DNA of 47,724 bases from Myxococcota bacterium (lineage in GTDB: Bacteria > Myxococcota_C > UBA6777): assembly GCA_023150835.1 (NCBI GenBank), contig JAKLKB010000036.1:1-47724 (forward strand), given 5' to 3'. The translations under genes were made by a program, and so were the position numbers. The notes under the pieces are model-generated. The model did no database searches, had not been told where the DNA came from, and was given only the letters and a program-made list of their open reading frames with translations. Shown here one piece after another: positions 19,201 through 26,661 of this stretch (position 1 is the stretch's first letter; every line of letters begins with the position of its first letter).

Positions 19201-19882
19201 TGAACTCGGATACATCGACCCCAAACTCAATGTGATCGCGGTGTACATCGTCAAAGTCCAAAGCGGCACAAGCCTCGCAAAACAAGGCTACAAGCGTGTC
19301 AAAGTCTTGCTCAAAGCCCTTGGCTCGGCCCAAAACCCGATCATCGAGTTCGAAGTCATCGACGCCGACACCGAAACCAAGATCTCTATGGATCGCATCA
19401 ACGTGCTTTCCTTGATCCTCACAGGCACCACCACCGAAGATCTCAGCCGAGGCCAACAAGACAACATCACCAAACAAGCCGTCGGAATGGTCGGAAGTGC
19501 CGTCGCTTCCGAACTCAAAAACGCGCTCTCTGGCGTCGTTAAAATGGACGTCCTCAACATCGAAACAGGCGCAAACGTCAGTGATCTCAAAGTCGAAGCG
19601 GGTTGGTACTTGACGCCTGACCTCTACCTCGAAGTCGCCGTCAAGCCCGCCCCCCTCGAAGAAGAAAGCTACCTCGATATGCGCCTCGACTACGCCATCA
19701 ACCGCAATCTCTCCCTCGAACTGCGCTCCGGCCTCGTCAAGCGCAACGACGCGTTGTGGTTTCGTGGGTCGGGCCACTTTTTTGTCAAAGGAAAATTCTT
19801 GTGCCTTTGGCCGTTCTGTCCAGAAGACAGAAGGCTCCCCAAACCCCCACCGAAACGAAAAACTCCTCCACCAAAACGATAA
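13265..19882 (+). CDS. tamB: TamB-like translocation/assembly module protein (AsmA-like bridge)
   Basis: A 2205-residue protein, well above the usual 1200-1500 for TamB. A basic N-terminus (KKRRWLRR) precedes one TM helix at about residues 23-47. A very long beta-rich region follows, full of short repeats of the type LxLxGxxxxPxLxLxxxL seen in AsmA/TamB/YhdP bridge proteins. The C-terminal part (about residues 1850-2200) carries the DUF490 pattern: IPRNFFVRNRDLSIEA, RGRLRLTGGLQIQRGEL, GSAQNPIIEFEV, then a porin-like GWYLTPDLYLEVAVKP tail. TamB spans the periplasm from inner membrane to the Omp85 partner TamA and is implicated in phospholipid transport and outer-membrane protein assembly. An Arg/Ser/Lys-rich insert with 21-bp repeats near residues 600-740 interrupts the beta pattern. 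ATG 13265 directly precedes the TM; its ribosome site is weak. Confidence 0.85.
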   Translation: MATQEAQTLPASPPPKKRRWLRRILWLLGGLLMLPVVILLLFLVFWQIGPSRALVRSVGLSVASGFLHGKIELDSLGGTLLTGLEVSGVRWYSRQGKLIAGLKRLDVRYDLMKFLTQGELVVTSLTLEKPEGYLFVQKDGQINLLAHLNLGPPSQAPPPEVDLSCTPQTFGKSAGFRLSVQKIAIHDVRFSWGEGENALRVEGLNLSTDFKMIGSTLMAHLSDLHLDLFNPDVKVRKISLRFKMETLCDPRTKRQITQLHAKQLDLDFGQRSALHLDATIKDLSTLDLQVKSRRFFVATDDIKRIVPVYPVKPDVQADLFTASGPLSDLKADLKLRLGQTSLKLDARAGILNQSYDVKLQLSKADLAEILGNPALQSLLSLELTAKGKGFSDKTKGKVHLKVRPSSFQQFKIEEVSVLVDAADGAFTIPALRVRTPYLNIPKGEAYVKLDGGIVRADIDGRIANLSPLGKVVKQKLAGSVSFNLKANGKKFLPQANLTLSGRSIRHPAASVETIRLRAALLDLQPITAEIKELSVQGVQAGGQTVYRADIGLQYKMGQGKQGPAHLVRLDKLQFDVGTGLFRLQPKNKKTRTQISFQDDIATIKNFRLQNDRSSARQRLRRQLAILRRHLLRAPKTSVTTRSFATYQSELQRRAEQSDLPRLCRTLYKQRYLASRATTQRPSRSKRTVTPSKQRSIRSKQRSIRSKQRSVRSKQRSAPSRHTASRSKQPSTKAAAAAQVYTIASCHSLLERAEQHFEHTTQACTTQNPESIAIQDARFHIKGAGQTLGLAIRDLAVGCVTGVLGIMPDTPLRGYLDVALDVAGDFRKPRLENLSIHLKDGQFDKFRDLTLALNASYNPKRSPKNLRLPRDVFHLDLNAGYKELNLLRRTDANTPQKAERKLIALKARLPIRAAIQGMPRQPIQFERKLREPILFLSLPKISLGWLARVLNQGDLARGQQPGTLQLGGTVDAEIKLLGPLSVPTLDLRFALEKGRYEQLSDIDLKLNVHFHDGELRLPKEENRLYINKKPIFALGGMLPLHLRLSPPTRPQKRKAAAASLYWLDDTPLDFFFKIYGQQVQTWRDFLPTDLRDAIGGLLHADILLAGKPSAPSFRFDIRFEEGSFCPLVSQNVRLSAKERRALLKKAQADEKKRIAALRKQGKNEAPQTITLDDMPLTRSVSAFRCSQKVRSLVSKQPKATSLRVKGIHYHLGLRYLPPGQSHEISPLCPKESGCFSFFSKLHLAQHKAAKATTYFELPEKTNWLAMTLRVDPKTLQPSVRIFDHVSLDLQMPGLPLRDLYRFVRIPALLQLKPGSRFVFSFREQGKLSQPRLALSARLQDVGYEMGRDVDDKPLYLDGVQAIVDLSLQPGQTKALIKTHVFNKPLLTNTTRYDLDVAVDLAQLNQMLPGNPRPKTPAKQGMVRVEAGRFFSNRLTFHNFRLENFAQLGGIYTKLAGMLTGAVLLEGDPACPEWKTIERAQGSAPPKESHIELRNGILGDRGSPKAQSKEFVAALKAREAFEAIARRWRVATNQENELSNKIDQIQKKPNLADEDKAKLRSLLAQRQDFRRRTFYPITGRYNRARQALLAFSRSSKKALRFSHFYIGFFSTTNDEQTQKDGRTRILLKMVQDGSWKIEGKKRIMRGFDILDGEILAALPLALAAISNPQERQRRCPALKQGKADERLYVKLGVIGERMKLDFIEAFAPGIEIQGEPKLVVNLSGTLQSPEIKSGQVGVEISKLTYPAFGVEIGEQKNPQYRFAKPMRSQFVIQLKPKQYQVLCRLYGKTGTPFQIDGWIAHKNFVPSDMSLKIFSKEFKPMDTLRYRATLQTNISIQEALDAPKIRGSITIPEFLFTLPESSRSPQTYIEDEDIYILGEPRKKRRSRDPFEEKPPPSGITQKMLLDLQIIIPRNFFVRNRDLSIEAKTEDFRPLGVNLQRGRLRLTGGLQIQRGELAFYGKKFLVESGSAVAFTGQSFGMDELGYIDPKLNVIAVYIVKVQSGTSLAKQGYKRVKVLLKALGSAQNPIIEFEVIDADTETKISMDRINVLSLILTGTTTEDLSRGQQDNITKQAVGMVGSAVASELKNALSGVVKMDVLNIETGANVSDLKVEAGWYLTPDLYLEVAVKPAPLEEESYLDMRLDYAINRNLSLELRSGLVKRNDALWFRGSGHFFVKGKFLCLWPFCPEDRRLPKPPPKRKTPPPKR
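15335..15418 (+). repeat. 21-bp in-frame tandem repeat, 4 copies, in the tamB-like gene
   Basis: Units start at 15335, 15356, 15377 and 15398 and encode SKQRSIR, SKQRSIR, SKQRSVR, SKQRSAP. They sit within a strongly basic, low-complexity stretch (about 15085-15480) that also reads openly in the other two forward frames, where it encodes NNARSDQ-like repeats. The basic insert is unlike the beta repeats on either side. Confidence 0.85.
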
Positions 19883-20049
19883 AGCTGCTTTCACTTTTCA
19901 AAGCACCTTGCATAAAACAAACAAGGCTCTAAGATGGGGTCTGTTTCACCGAGCATTGCACGAAGCGCCCGTCTATACGGGATGCTCCCACTTCACCATG
20001 ACGCGCAACACAAACGCGCCTTCTTCTCGAACCCGCAAAGGAAACGCTG

Positions 20050-20988
20050 ATGTTTCAGACGATGTATGACATCTCCATGGGCGGACGCGCTGGCATCCTC
20101 AACCGCATCTTTACCGTTGCGATGTTGCTGGTCGTCGCCGTCCAACTTTGGCGCTTGCTCCACTTTCGTGTACGCCTCTCGCGCTGGCGCGATCGGCTTC
20201 GCCTTCTTGAACAAGAAGCCCGCGAAGAAGGCGTTGTCACCGCCACCGACGAAGACGTCCTCCCCCCCACCAACCCCTATGCCCGCTTTTGGGATATGGT
20301 CCCTTCGATGGCCATTATGTTCGGACTTCTCGGAACCTTCGTCGGCCTCACGCTCTCTTTGAGCGAACTCCCCGTCACAGGCGAAGTCGATCAAATCCAA
20401 AAAGGTCTGTCTCGATCGATCCCTTCGATGGGTACGGCCTTTTGGACCAGCCTTGCAGGTCTGATCGTTGCTCTGGCTGTTCGGATCTCGAACGCCTTTA
20501 TGGCTTCAAGCTTCCGCAAGCGCGTCATCCAAACCCTGATGCAAAGTGAACCCGCTGTGATCGAAGCCCTTGAAAGCAAAGCCTTCCAACTTGGCCGAGA
20601 TGGCGCGCTTTTGCGCACGCACAGCATCCGTGAGCTACTCTGGCACCAAAACCGACTGCTCAATCAAACCGTCGCCCGCGTCGCCCCCCAAGTCTCCGAA
20701 GGTATCGCACGCGGTCTCGGCCAGCTTAACGGGCAAACACCTACTCCCATCGCAACAAACACCAGCAGCCCTTCCCTTGACCGCCTTGTTCGACAGCTTG
20801 AGACCCAACAACAAGATCAACAACGCAGCCTCCAAGCCATGATCGAACAACAACAAGCCATCCTTCAACAACTCCAGCACCTGATCGCCCTCTGGAGCCA
20901 AGCCCCCACCGCCGACTCGACCGCTGATTATTCCCTCGAACGTACCAACGTCGGCACGCCCACACCTTTTCCCAACAAAGGCCGATAA
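20050..20988 (+). CDS. TolQ/ExbB/MotA-family ion-channel subunit
   Basis: A 312-residue inner-membrane protein with three TM helices: about residues 15-37, 83-104 (MAIMFGLLGTFVGLTLSLSE) and 125-150 (IPSMGTAFWTSLAGLIVAL). The last two carry the GLLGTVxG and GMGTAFxTSLxGL signatures of the MotA/TolQ/ExbB family, whose members surround a dimer of MotB/TolR/ExbD and use ion flow to do mechanical work. Three rather than four helices points to TolQ/ExbB. The C-terminal 140 residues form a cytosolic tail ending in a Gln-rich coiled coil (QLETQQQDQQRSLQAMIEQQ), longer than in TolQ. ATG 20050 has AAGGA 7 nt upstream. It begins a three-gene run with 56- and 59-bp gaps, 167 bp after the tamB-like gene. 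Confidence 0.88.
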   Translation: MFQTMYDISMGGRAGILNRIFTVAMLLVVAVQLWRLLHFRVRLSRWRDRLRLLEQEAREEGVVTATDEDVLPPTNPYARFWDMVPSMAIMFGLLGTFVGLTLSLSELPVTGEVDQIQKGLSRSIPSMGTAFWTSLAGLIVALAVRISNAFMASSFRKRVIQTLMQSEPAVIEALESKAFQLGRDGALLRTHSIRELLWHQNRLLNQTVARVAPQVSEGIARGLGQLNGQTPTPIATNTSSPSLDRLVRQLETQQQDQQRSLQAMIEQQQAILQQLQHLIALWSQAPTADSTADYSLERTNVGTPTPFPNKGR

Positions 20989-21044
20989 ACCTCGCGGATC
21001 AAGCCGATCCGCTCCACAACTCTTTGCAATCTGGAGGTGGTTTC

Positions 21045-22172
21045 GTGAACCCACAAAACGATTGGGATGAAGGCGGCGAAGAAGAACTCGATCCTTGGGC
21101 GAGCGTCGTGGATCTAATGAGCGCTTTTGCGCTCGTACTTTTTCTTGCTGTCACCTTCTTTGTCATCAACTACAACAGCGCAAGCACCAAACTCAAAGAG
21201 CGGCAGTCTCAACTTGTCGTCAAAGAAAAACTCCTGCAAAGCTCGATCTTGAGCTTGCGCCAACGCACCGAAAGCCTTGAAAAGTCCCGAGCATCCGAGG
21301 CCAGCTTGACCAAGAAAAACGATGAGATCCAACGTCAACTGATCCTGCTCGCCGAACAAGAGAAAAAGCTGCGCACCGAGCGCGAAAAACTACTTGGCGA
21401 TCGACAAGCCCTCCTTGCAGACAAGGAAAAGCTGATCGCCGATCAAGAAAAACTCAAAAAAGAAAAACAAGAACTCACCATGATGCTTGGGCGTCAAGAA
21501 GCCCTTGTCAGCGAGCAAAAACAACTTGCGGAGCGCCAGAAACAGGCCACCGAAGAACAAAAACAAGAAACACTTCGCCAACAAAACCTCGCATCACAGG
21601 CCCAAACCAGCCGTCAACGTTGCCAAGAACGCCTCGAAAGCTTGCTCAAACAGCGCCGCGAAGTCCTCAGCGCCGTCTACAAATCCTTTGTGATCGCCCA
21701 ACAAAACAACCAAACCCGCTCAGCCGTCGGATTTGACCCCAAAACAGGCCGATTCCGCCTTGGTGGCGAAGTGTTGTTTGCCGAAGGAAAAGATCAACTC
21801 ACTCCTGAAGGAAAGCGCCAATTGGACGTTGTCATGGAGGCTTTGCAAAAAGTCGTCAAACAAAAAGACGTCGTCGCCCTGCTTTCCGGCATTATGATCG
21901 AAGGACACACCAGCCAAACGGGCTCCGAAACCACCAACTGGGTTCTGTCCTCTCGGCGATCTCTTGCGGCGTTGCGCTACTTGTTGTCTCGCGCAGACGC
22001 ATCGCAACGCAGCACTTATGCCAAGCTGCTCTTTTCCGCTGCCTACGGCCCATTTCGACCTGTAAAAAGCGAAAAAGGCACCGTCGATAACCGGCGCAGC
22101 CGACGCATCGAGATCAAGATCGTCTTCAAAAGTCAAGACCAGCTCCAAGGCATCTTGCGCCAAATCAACTAA
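21045..22172 (+). CDS. MotB/OmpA-like stator protein with long coiled coil
   Basis: A 375-residue protein with MotB/ZorB-type order. A short acidic cytosolic start (NDWDEGGEEELDPW) is followed by one TM helix (VVDLMSAFALVLFLAVTFFV) with an Asp, D23, at its cytosolic end where the proton-carrying Asp of MotB/TolR/ExbD sits. Residues 45-215 are an uninterrupted Lys/Glu/Gln-rich coiled coil. The C-terminal OmpA-like peptidoglycan-binding domain (about 240-370) has IMIEGHTSQTGSE, LSSRRSLAALRYL and DNRRSRRIEIKI. GTG 21045 is used, with GGAGG 7 nt upstream. It should pair with the upstream channel subunit and anchor it to the cell wall. The ~170-residue coiled coil places the OmpA domain far from the membrane, longer than in flagellar MotB. 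Confidence 0.88.
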   Translation: MNPQNDWDEGGEEELDPWASVVDLMSAFALVLFLAVTFFVINYNSASTKLKERQSQLVVKEKLLQSSILSLRQRTESLEKSRASEASLTKKNDEIQRQLILLAEQEKKLRTEREKLLGDRQALLADKEKLIADQEKLKKEKQELTMMLGRQEALVSEQKQLAERQKQATEEQKQETLRQQNLASQAQTSRQRCQERLESLLKQRREVLSAVYKSFVIAQQNNQTRSAVGFDPKTGRFRLGGEVLFAEGKDQLTPEGKRQLDVVMEALQKVVKQKDVVALLSGIMIEGHTSQTGSETTNWVLSSRRSLAALRYLLSRADASQRSTYAKLLFSAAYGPFRPVKSEKGTVDNRRSRRIEIKIVFKSQDQLQGILRQIN

Positions 22173-22231
22173 GCACTTCGCCCTTCACGCAAGGGTTGAC
22201 GCGCCATATCCTGCGCGATCAAGGAGAGAGC

Positions 22232-23422
22232 ATGCCCATCCACATCTCCGAAAAGGAACGCCGCCTCCCTTTCGATACCTATTATGTCGAAGGCACCGAG
22301 TCCGGCTTGACCGATGATCTCAAGTTCCGACCCAACAAATACTTCCATCCCATCGACTCGATCGACGCCAACGATCGAGAGTGCATTTTTCGCTACCAGC
22401 GCTCCCTTGCGCCCGTCGAAGGCGAACTCACGCTCGAACAAGTCCGCCAGATCTTGCTCGGCGTTCTTGATGCCCAACAGCGCGTCGCGCATGACCAAAC
22501 CTTTTACCTCTTTCCCGGGGTCGAAGCCTTTGGCCTTGACCGCCGACACAACCTACGCATCGCCCTGATCAACGCACGACCGATCCGCGACCGCGAGTGT
22601 GATCCCCAAGAAATGAATGTGGACGCCTTCATCCGCCTGCTCGCCGCTCACTGCCCCGAAGCACACAAACGCATCGTGGCCTACAACAAGCCGATCCTCA
22701 CCCTGCGCCATCTCCAACAGATCCTCGAATACAAAGGCGCTCCCATCCTCACCACCGCCTTCGCAACGCTCGCTGTCGTCGGCCTGATCGTCTTTGGACT
22801 GCTCCACCAATACGGCCCCCCCCGCATCCGTCAACCCCTCCAACAATGGACCGCTGGCGTCCTCCAAAGCGGAAAGCGCTTTACCCGCTCAGGCACAGAC
22901 GAATGGTACGTCCAGATCGGCGAAGAACGCCGCAAGCGCGAATACACTCACCCTCCGCTCTCCTTGACCCTCGTCCTTCAACCCCAAGTCAACACCGACG
23001 AAGAACGCCAAACCCTCTTCCAATTCCTCAATCGCTTGCTTGCCACAGAATTCCCCAACACACGATACCAACTCCTGCTCCCTTCGCCCGATCTGTCCTC
23101 CAAAGCCTATATGCGCTGGAAAGCTGCCTGCGAGTACGGCTTCCAAAAACAAAAGTGCCTGCCCAAAAGCTGGCTGCTGCAAATCGAGGAATACAAAGGC
23201 GCGATCCGCCCCCTCCTTGGAGCCCTCCGCGAAGCCATGCACCAAGAACGCGCCAACAAACCACTCGTCGAACTCCGTTACGTCGAACTGATCGGCATGG
23301 CGGACTTGACCCTCAAACAAAACACTCCTCCCACCACCCCCCAAACAACGCCGCACTCACCCGCACCCACCAAAACCCCCGCTCCCGCTACTCCAAACAG
23401 AACCGCCCCTCCCACACGCTAA
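22232..23422 (+). CDS. Unrecognised single-TM protein, third gene of the ion-channel operon
   Basis: A 396-residue protein I do not recognise. Residues 1-168 are polar and presumably cytosolic; a TM helix spans about 171-191 (ILTTAFATLAVVGLIVFGLL); residues 200-375 would be periplasmic, and the tail is a Pro/Thr-rich linker that ends the protein. The segment LTLEQVRQILLGVLDAQQRV followed by FYLFPGVEAFGLDRRHNLRI is faintly like the catalytic-loop region of degenerate kinases that precede a TM helix (EssB/YukC-like), but no catalytic residues are seen and I do not claim it. The periplasmic part contains two Cys (CEYGFQKQKC). ATG 22232 has AAGGAG 5 nt upstream. Its place 59 bp after the MotB-like gene suggests a dedicated partner of the motor. 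Confidence 0.75.
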   Translation: MPIHISEKERRLPFDTYYVEGTESGLTDDLKFRPNKYFHPIDSIDANDRECIFRYQRSLAPVEGELTLEQVRQILLGVLDAQQRVAHDQTFYLFPGVEAFGLDRRHNLRIALINARPIRDRECDPQEMNVDAFIRLLAAHCPEAHKRIVAYNKPILTLRHLQQILEYKGAPILTTAFATLAVVGLIVFGLLHQYGPPRIRQPLQQWTAGVLQSGKRFTRSGTDEWYVQIGEERRKREYTHPPLSLTLVLQPQVNTDEERQTLFQFLNRLLATEFPNTRYQLLLPSPDLSSKAYMRWKAACEYGFQKQKCLPKSWLLQIEEYKGAIRPLLGALREAMHQERANKPLVELRYVELIGMADLTLKQNTPPTTPQTTPHSPAPTKTPAPATPNRTAPPTR

Positions 23423-23662
23423 AACGAACACAACGCCCCACCCCTACGGGATTTCCGCAATTGTATTTTCGCCCTATCCCTACGGGATTTCCGCGATGGT
23501 GTTTCGTGGGGTTCCACCCCACGCCCCGCAAGGGAGCACGGCCCCCTTGACCCCGTATTGGCCAAAAGATCGCTGCTTTTCAAACAAACGACTCTGTCGC
23601 CTCAAGCGGCACGAACACGGGGAGTTTGCGTCAACAACGCCACTCCTATCCACAATTCGCTC
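23423..23662. other. Convergent intergenic region filled by dispersed repeat copy A1
   Basis: After the third motor gene come two direct repeats of CCCTACGGGATTTCCGC (near 23450 and 23479), then the first copy of the ~140-bp hairpin repeat described separately. No gene is seen. The repeat sits between two converging genes and may supply transcript-ending hairpins for both. Confidence 0.55.
23515..23650 (+). repeat. Dispersed ~140-bp hairpin repeat, copy A1
   Basis: Order of conserved blocks: hairpin TGGGG-loop-CCCCA, hairpin AAGGG(AGC)..CCCTT, GACCCCGTATTGG, TTTCAAAC, GCGAACGCGG-like and GTCAACnnCnnCACTCC. Two more copies with the same block order lie at 33556-33700 and 38017-38158. All three are between genes. 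Confidence 0.8.
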
Positions 23663-24523
23663 CTATTCCAAATAAACGCGAACCCCTTGCAACGAGTAGA
23701 TCGGCACAAAGGGAAACAACACAGGTGTTGTGCGGATATACGCCTGATACGCAGGATCCTCGCCATAACGCTCTCCCTGCGAATGCTCTAGGCGTTTCGT
23801 CGATCCCATCATAATCAACACGATGCAGACATACCCCACGATGCACAAAAACCACCGCAGCGCCGATGTGTAAAACGGGATCGCCAGCACAAAACTCCCT
23901 GTCCAAAACAATATCTCCCCGAGATAGTTGGGGCATCGCACAAGACGATACAAGCCCGTGTCGCAAAAGCGCTTGGGATGGGACTTTTTGAAGTCAGACT
24001 TTTGCTTATCTGCCAGCGATTCCATCACCAAACCACCCGTCGCCACAAGCACCCCCACCACTCGCACAAAAAGCGTCGTTCCTGCCCCAAACATCGGTGG
24101 TGTCAAAAGATGCAGCAGCCCGGGCAAAAACATCAGCACATACAACAACGACACCGCCAGCCAGATCAATACATCGAGCCAGCGCTGCCCTTGGCGTTTT
24201 TGTTGGTAGTGTACCTCACGATCTTGTGCATACGAAGTCGCCCGCTCACGGTGCAATAGATAACTCCCCAAACGCACCCCATACAGGCCCAACAGCGCAA
24301 GATGAACCCATGCCCACAAGGTAGCGTGCGCACCACACCCGATCGCGCACCAGACGGCCATTCCCGCGATCGAAAACGCATATCCGAGGCTCACAAAGTA
24401 CACGCGCCGATAAAACCCCGCCGAAGACACCAACAACGCCAAACCAAACAACCACACCGACACACTCGGGATCGACGCTCCTTGCGCACGAAACCAATCC
24501 ACCACGCTCGCTACCAACCACAT
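23663..24523 (-). CDS. DUF1295 / isoprenylcysteine-methyltransferase-like membrane enzyme
   Basis: A 286-residue polytopic membrane protein with six to seven predicted helices and the DUF1295 (steroid 5-alpha-reductase C-terminal-like) signature near the C-terminus: DFKKSHPKRFCDTGLYRLVR then CPNYLGEILFWTG and GERYGEDPAYQAYIRTTP. That CPNYLGE / EERxLxxxFGxxYxxY pattern binds the cofactor in the 5-alpha reductase and isoprenylcysteine methyltransferase superfamily, so a lipid or sterol reductase/methyltransferase role is likely; the substrate is unknown. ATG 24523 is chosen because TAGGAG lies upstream and the first TM then starts directly; a GTG at 24574 is possible. It is the last gene of a five-gene minus-strand run, 107 bp after the FG-GAP lipoprotein. 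Confidence 0.82.
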   Translation of the reverse strand: MWLVASVVDWFRAQGASIPSVSVWLFGLALLVSSAGFYRRVYFVSLGYAFSIAGMAVWCAIGCGAHATLWAWVHLALLGLYGVRLGSYLLHRERATSYAQDREVHYQQKRQGQRWLDVLIWLAVSLLYVLMFLPGLLHLLTPPMFGAGTTLFVRVVGVLVATGGLVMESLADKQKSDFKKSHPKRFCDTGLYRLVRCPNYLGEILFWTGSFVLAIPFYTSALRWFLCIVGYVCIVLIMMGSTKRLEHSQGERYGEDPAYQAYIRTTPVLFPFVPIYSLQGVRVYLE

Positions 24524-24630
24524 CGCTTGTTCTGCTCCTACACAAAGAGGCTCACAAACCGCCCAAACCACCACACGTTATTTACGCAACAGCACACTCA
24601 CACGCTCTTGCTCACACAAACCCACACCGC

Positions 24631-26613
24631 TCAAGGAGTCCGTTGGTAGGCGGGGCCTTGGGCATTGCGAAGATAATTGGCGCGGGCTGTCGGCCACAAC
24701 AAACACTTTGTTCCTGAATTCGGTACACGGTAGATGTGGAATCCGACGCCAAAGCTTTGGAGCAAGATCTCGATATCCCCGTTGCCATCGATATCTGCGA
24801 GCGTGGGGGCGGCTGGATACCCCGCACCGTTTCCGTTGGTTCCAACAGGCAACTTGACATCGTGCAACAACTTTCCTTGCGCATCCAAGATCACCAGCCA
24901 TCCCGCGTCGGGATCTTTGGGGGCGCCCCATGTGGAGAAGATCAGCTCAGGACGGCCATCTTTGTTGAGATCCGCCACCACCACTTCGCTTGCATACAAC
25001 AAGGGCCGACCATGCCGATAATCAAAGCGCCACAGCGGCTGGCCCGTCGATGACAGCACATGAATAAATCCATCGTTCAACGGCGCGATCACTTCGGGCT
25101 TTCCGTCTCCGTCCAAGTCCACCACCGTAGGCGAAGGGATCCCATCCGGCGGATAATAGCCCGCAGGTCGCGTCTGTGGCTTTCCGCCACGTGGCGGATC
25201 TTCCCATCCAGCGAGGCGCATCGCGCTTCGTTGTGGATCAAAGGCTCCTTCGAGAACAAAAAAGGCGTAGAACTGGGTCTCGTAAGGCTCGTTTTTCTCA
25301 GCATTGGGGACGCCGATCACTTCGTTCTTTCCGTCCCGATTGAGATCCGCCACCACAGGCGGCGAAGCCGTCCATTGCAACCAGATCTGCGTCTTCGGAT
25401 GCGGCCATTCGCCTGTTTGCTTGTTGTAATGGTTCTCTTCGACGCTCGGTTCAAGCCAACGAATAAATTGTCCCCAACTCATCCGACTTCCCGAACACTT
25501 AGAAGATCGATTCTTGAAATAGGGCGACGCCAAGATCGCCTTCCCATCGTGCTTAAAGGCTTGGATGTGGTGGTTGTCGTAAGTCACCAAGATCTCTTGA
25601 TCGGGTTCGTTGTCGATGTTGCCGATGGCGACGTTCAATCCGTAAGCCCCGTACCCTTGGTGTCCACAAGTGTTCGCGTCAGCATCGTTGCCTTCGCCCG
25701 TCAACTTGTTGTAGCGGGGCCACGCTTGCCACTTGGTCAACCCTTTGGGCTGGTAGAGCTTGCCGTCAGCTTGATACACCCACACTTGCGCATCTTCGCC
25801 ATTTTGTGTGGTCGTGACCACCACTTCGAGCTTTCCGTCACCATCGAGATCCGCTGCGGCCATACCGCGCACCTCAACGGAGCTTTCACGCACCGCGCAG
25901 GCTTTTACAGGCCATCCTGCCTTGATCTGTAGCTTGCCGCCTTTGTATTCGTACGCAGCTACCGAACAACGCGATCCACCTACCACCACCTCAAAGACGC
26001 CATCTCCATCCAGATCCGCGACCACACCGGGCGCATAAACACGCCCTTGGTGATGTTCGCCTGACTTGGCCCGCGCCAACTCTTTGCCTTGTGCATCCCA
26101 CACAAACACATCATAAAACGTCCCCACGATCTCCTTTTTGCCGTCGCCGTCGAGATCCACCACCGCAGGCGAGCCATACCAAGAGGTCCCCGTGTACTGG
26201 ATCTGCTTGACAAAAACAGGCTTGGCAACGGCTCCAACGCCTCCCTCCGCAGCACAAGCCGTCGGAGGAGGCGTTGTTTCGGTCCCTTGCTCGGGAGGCG
26301 AAGCAGGCTCTGTCGATATCTCTTCCGAAGAAACAGGCGTTTCTGGCTGCTCCGCTTCTTTGGTAGGTTCGGCGTCAGATAGACGCTCGTCAGGAGGCGA
26401 GGTCGGCTCGTTGGTAGTCTCGATCACTTGGGCTTTTTCCGAAGCATCCGAAACAACAGTCTCTGTGGGATCTTTGGGAGCACATCGCCCCTGCGAGCAG
26501 ATCCAACCGCCCGAACAGTCGGCGTCTTGCTTGCAGACACCTTCGCAAGCCAACGCCCACCCACACCCAACCGCCAAGATCAACAAGGCTTTCGCCCAAC
26601 GCATCTTCGCCAT
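24631..26613 (-). CDS. FG-GAP/VCBS-repeat lipoprotein
   Basis: A 660-residue secreted lipoprotein. The signal peptide KALLILAVGCGWALAC ends in a lipobox (LAC, then E). A Cys-rich mini-motif follows directly (C-x3-C-x5-C-x5-C-x4-C: CEGVCKQDADCSGGWICSQG), then a ~90-residue Pro/Thr/Glu spacer. Residues about 130-650 hold at least seven FG-GAP/VCBS repeats with calcium-loop cores such as VVDLDGDGKKEIVG, VADLDGDGVFEVVVG, VADLNRDGKNEVIG and LADIDGNGDIEILL, predicting a beta-propeller on the cell surface or in the periplasm. ATG 26613 has GGGAGG 8 nt upstream; the frame is open to 26646 without a better site. The parvulin gene lies 48 bp upstream and could help fold it. Confidence 0.9.
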   Translation of the reverse strand: MAKMRWAKALLILAVGCGWALACEGVCKQDADCSGGWICSQGRCAPKDPTETVVSDASEKAQVIETTNEPTSPPDERLSDAEPTKEAEQPETPVSSEEISTEPASPPEQGTETTPPPTACAAEGGVGAVAKPVFVKQIQYTGTSWYGSPAVVDLDGDGKKEIVGTFYDVFVWDAQGKELARAKSGEHHQGRVYAPGVVADLDGDGVFEVVVGGSRCSVAAYEYKGGKLQIKAGWPVKACAVRESSVEVRGMAAADLDGDGKLEVVVTTTQNGEDAQVWVYQADGKLYQPKGLTKWQAWPRYNKLTGEGNDADANTCGHQGYGAYGLNVAIGNIDNEPDQEILVTYDNHHIQAFKHDGKAILASPYFKNRSSKCSGSRMSWGQFIRWLEPSVEENHYNKQTGEWPHPKTQIWLQWTASPPVVADLNRDGKNEVIGVPNAEKNEPYETQFYAFFVLEGAFDPQRSAMRLAGWEDPPRGGKPQTRPAGYYPPDGIPSPTVVDLDGDGKPEVIAPLNDGFIHVLSSTGQPLWRFDYRHGRPLLYASEVVVADLNKDGRPELIFSTWGAPKDPDAGWLVILDAQGKLLHDVKLPVGTNGNGAGYPAAPTLADIDGNGDIEILLQSFGVGFHIYRVPNSGTKCLLWPTARANYLRNAQGPAYQRTP

Positions 26614-26661
26614 CGCCAAACCCTCCCGCAGCAACGTGCGAAACACAGCCTATCTTTCGGG

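Noticed and set aside
20050-22172. ZorA/ZorB of a Zorya anti-phage system
   Set aside because: The channel and OmpA-type subunits fit the general class, but no ZorC/ZorD or ZorE-like gene follows; the third gene has no helicase or nuclease motif.
22232-23422. EssB/YukC-type pseudokinase assignment for the third motor gene
   Set aside because: Only a faint resemblance around residues 65-110 and a following TM; no other type VII secretion gene is present.
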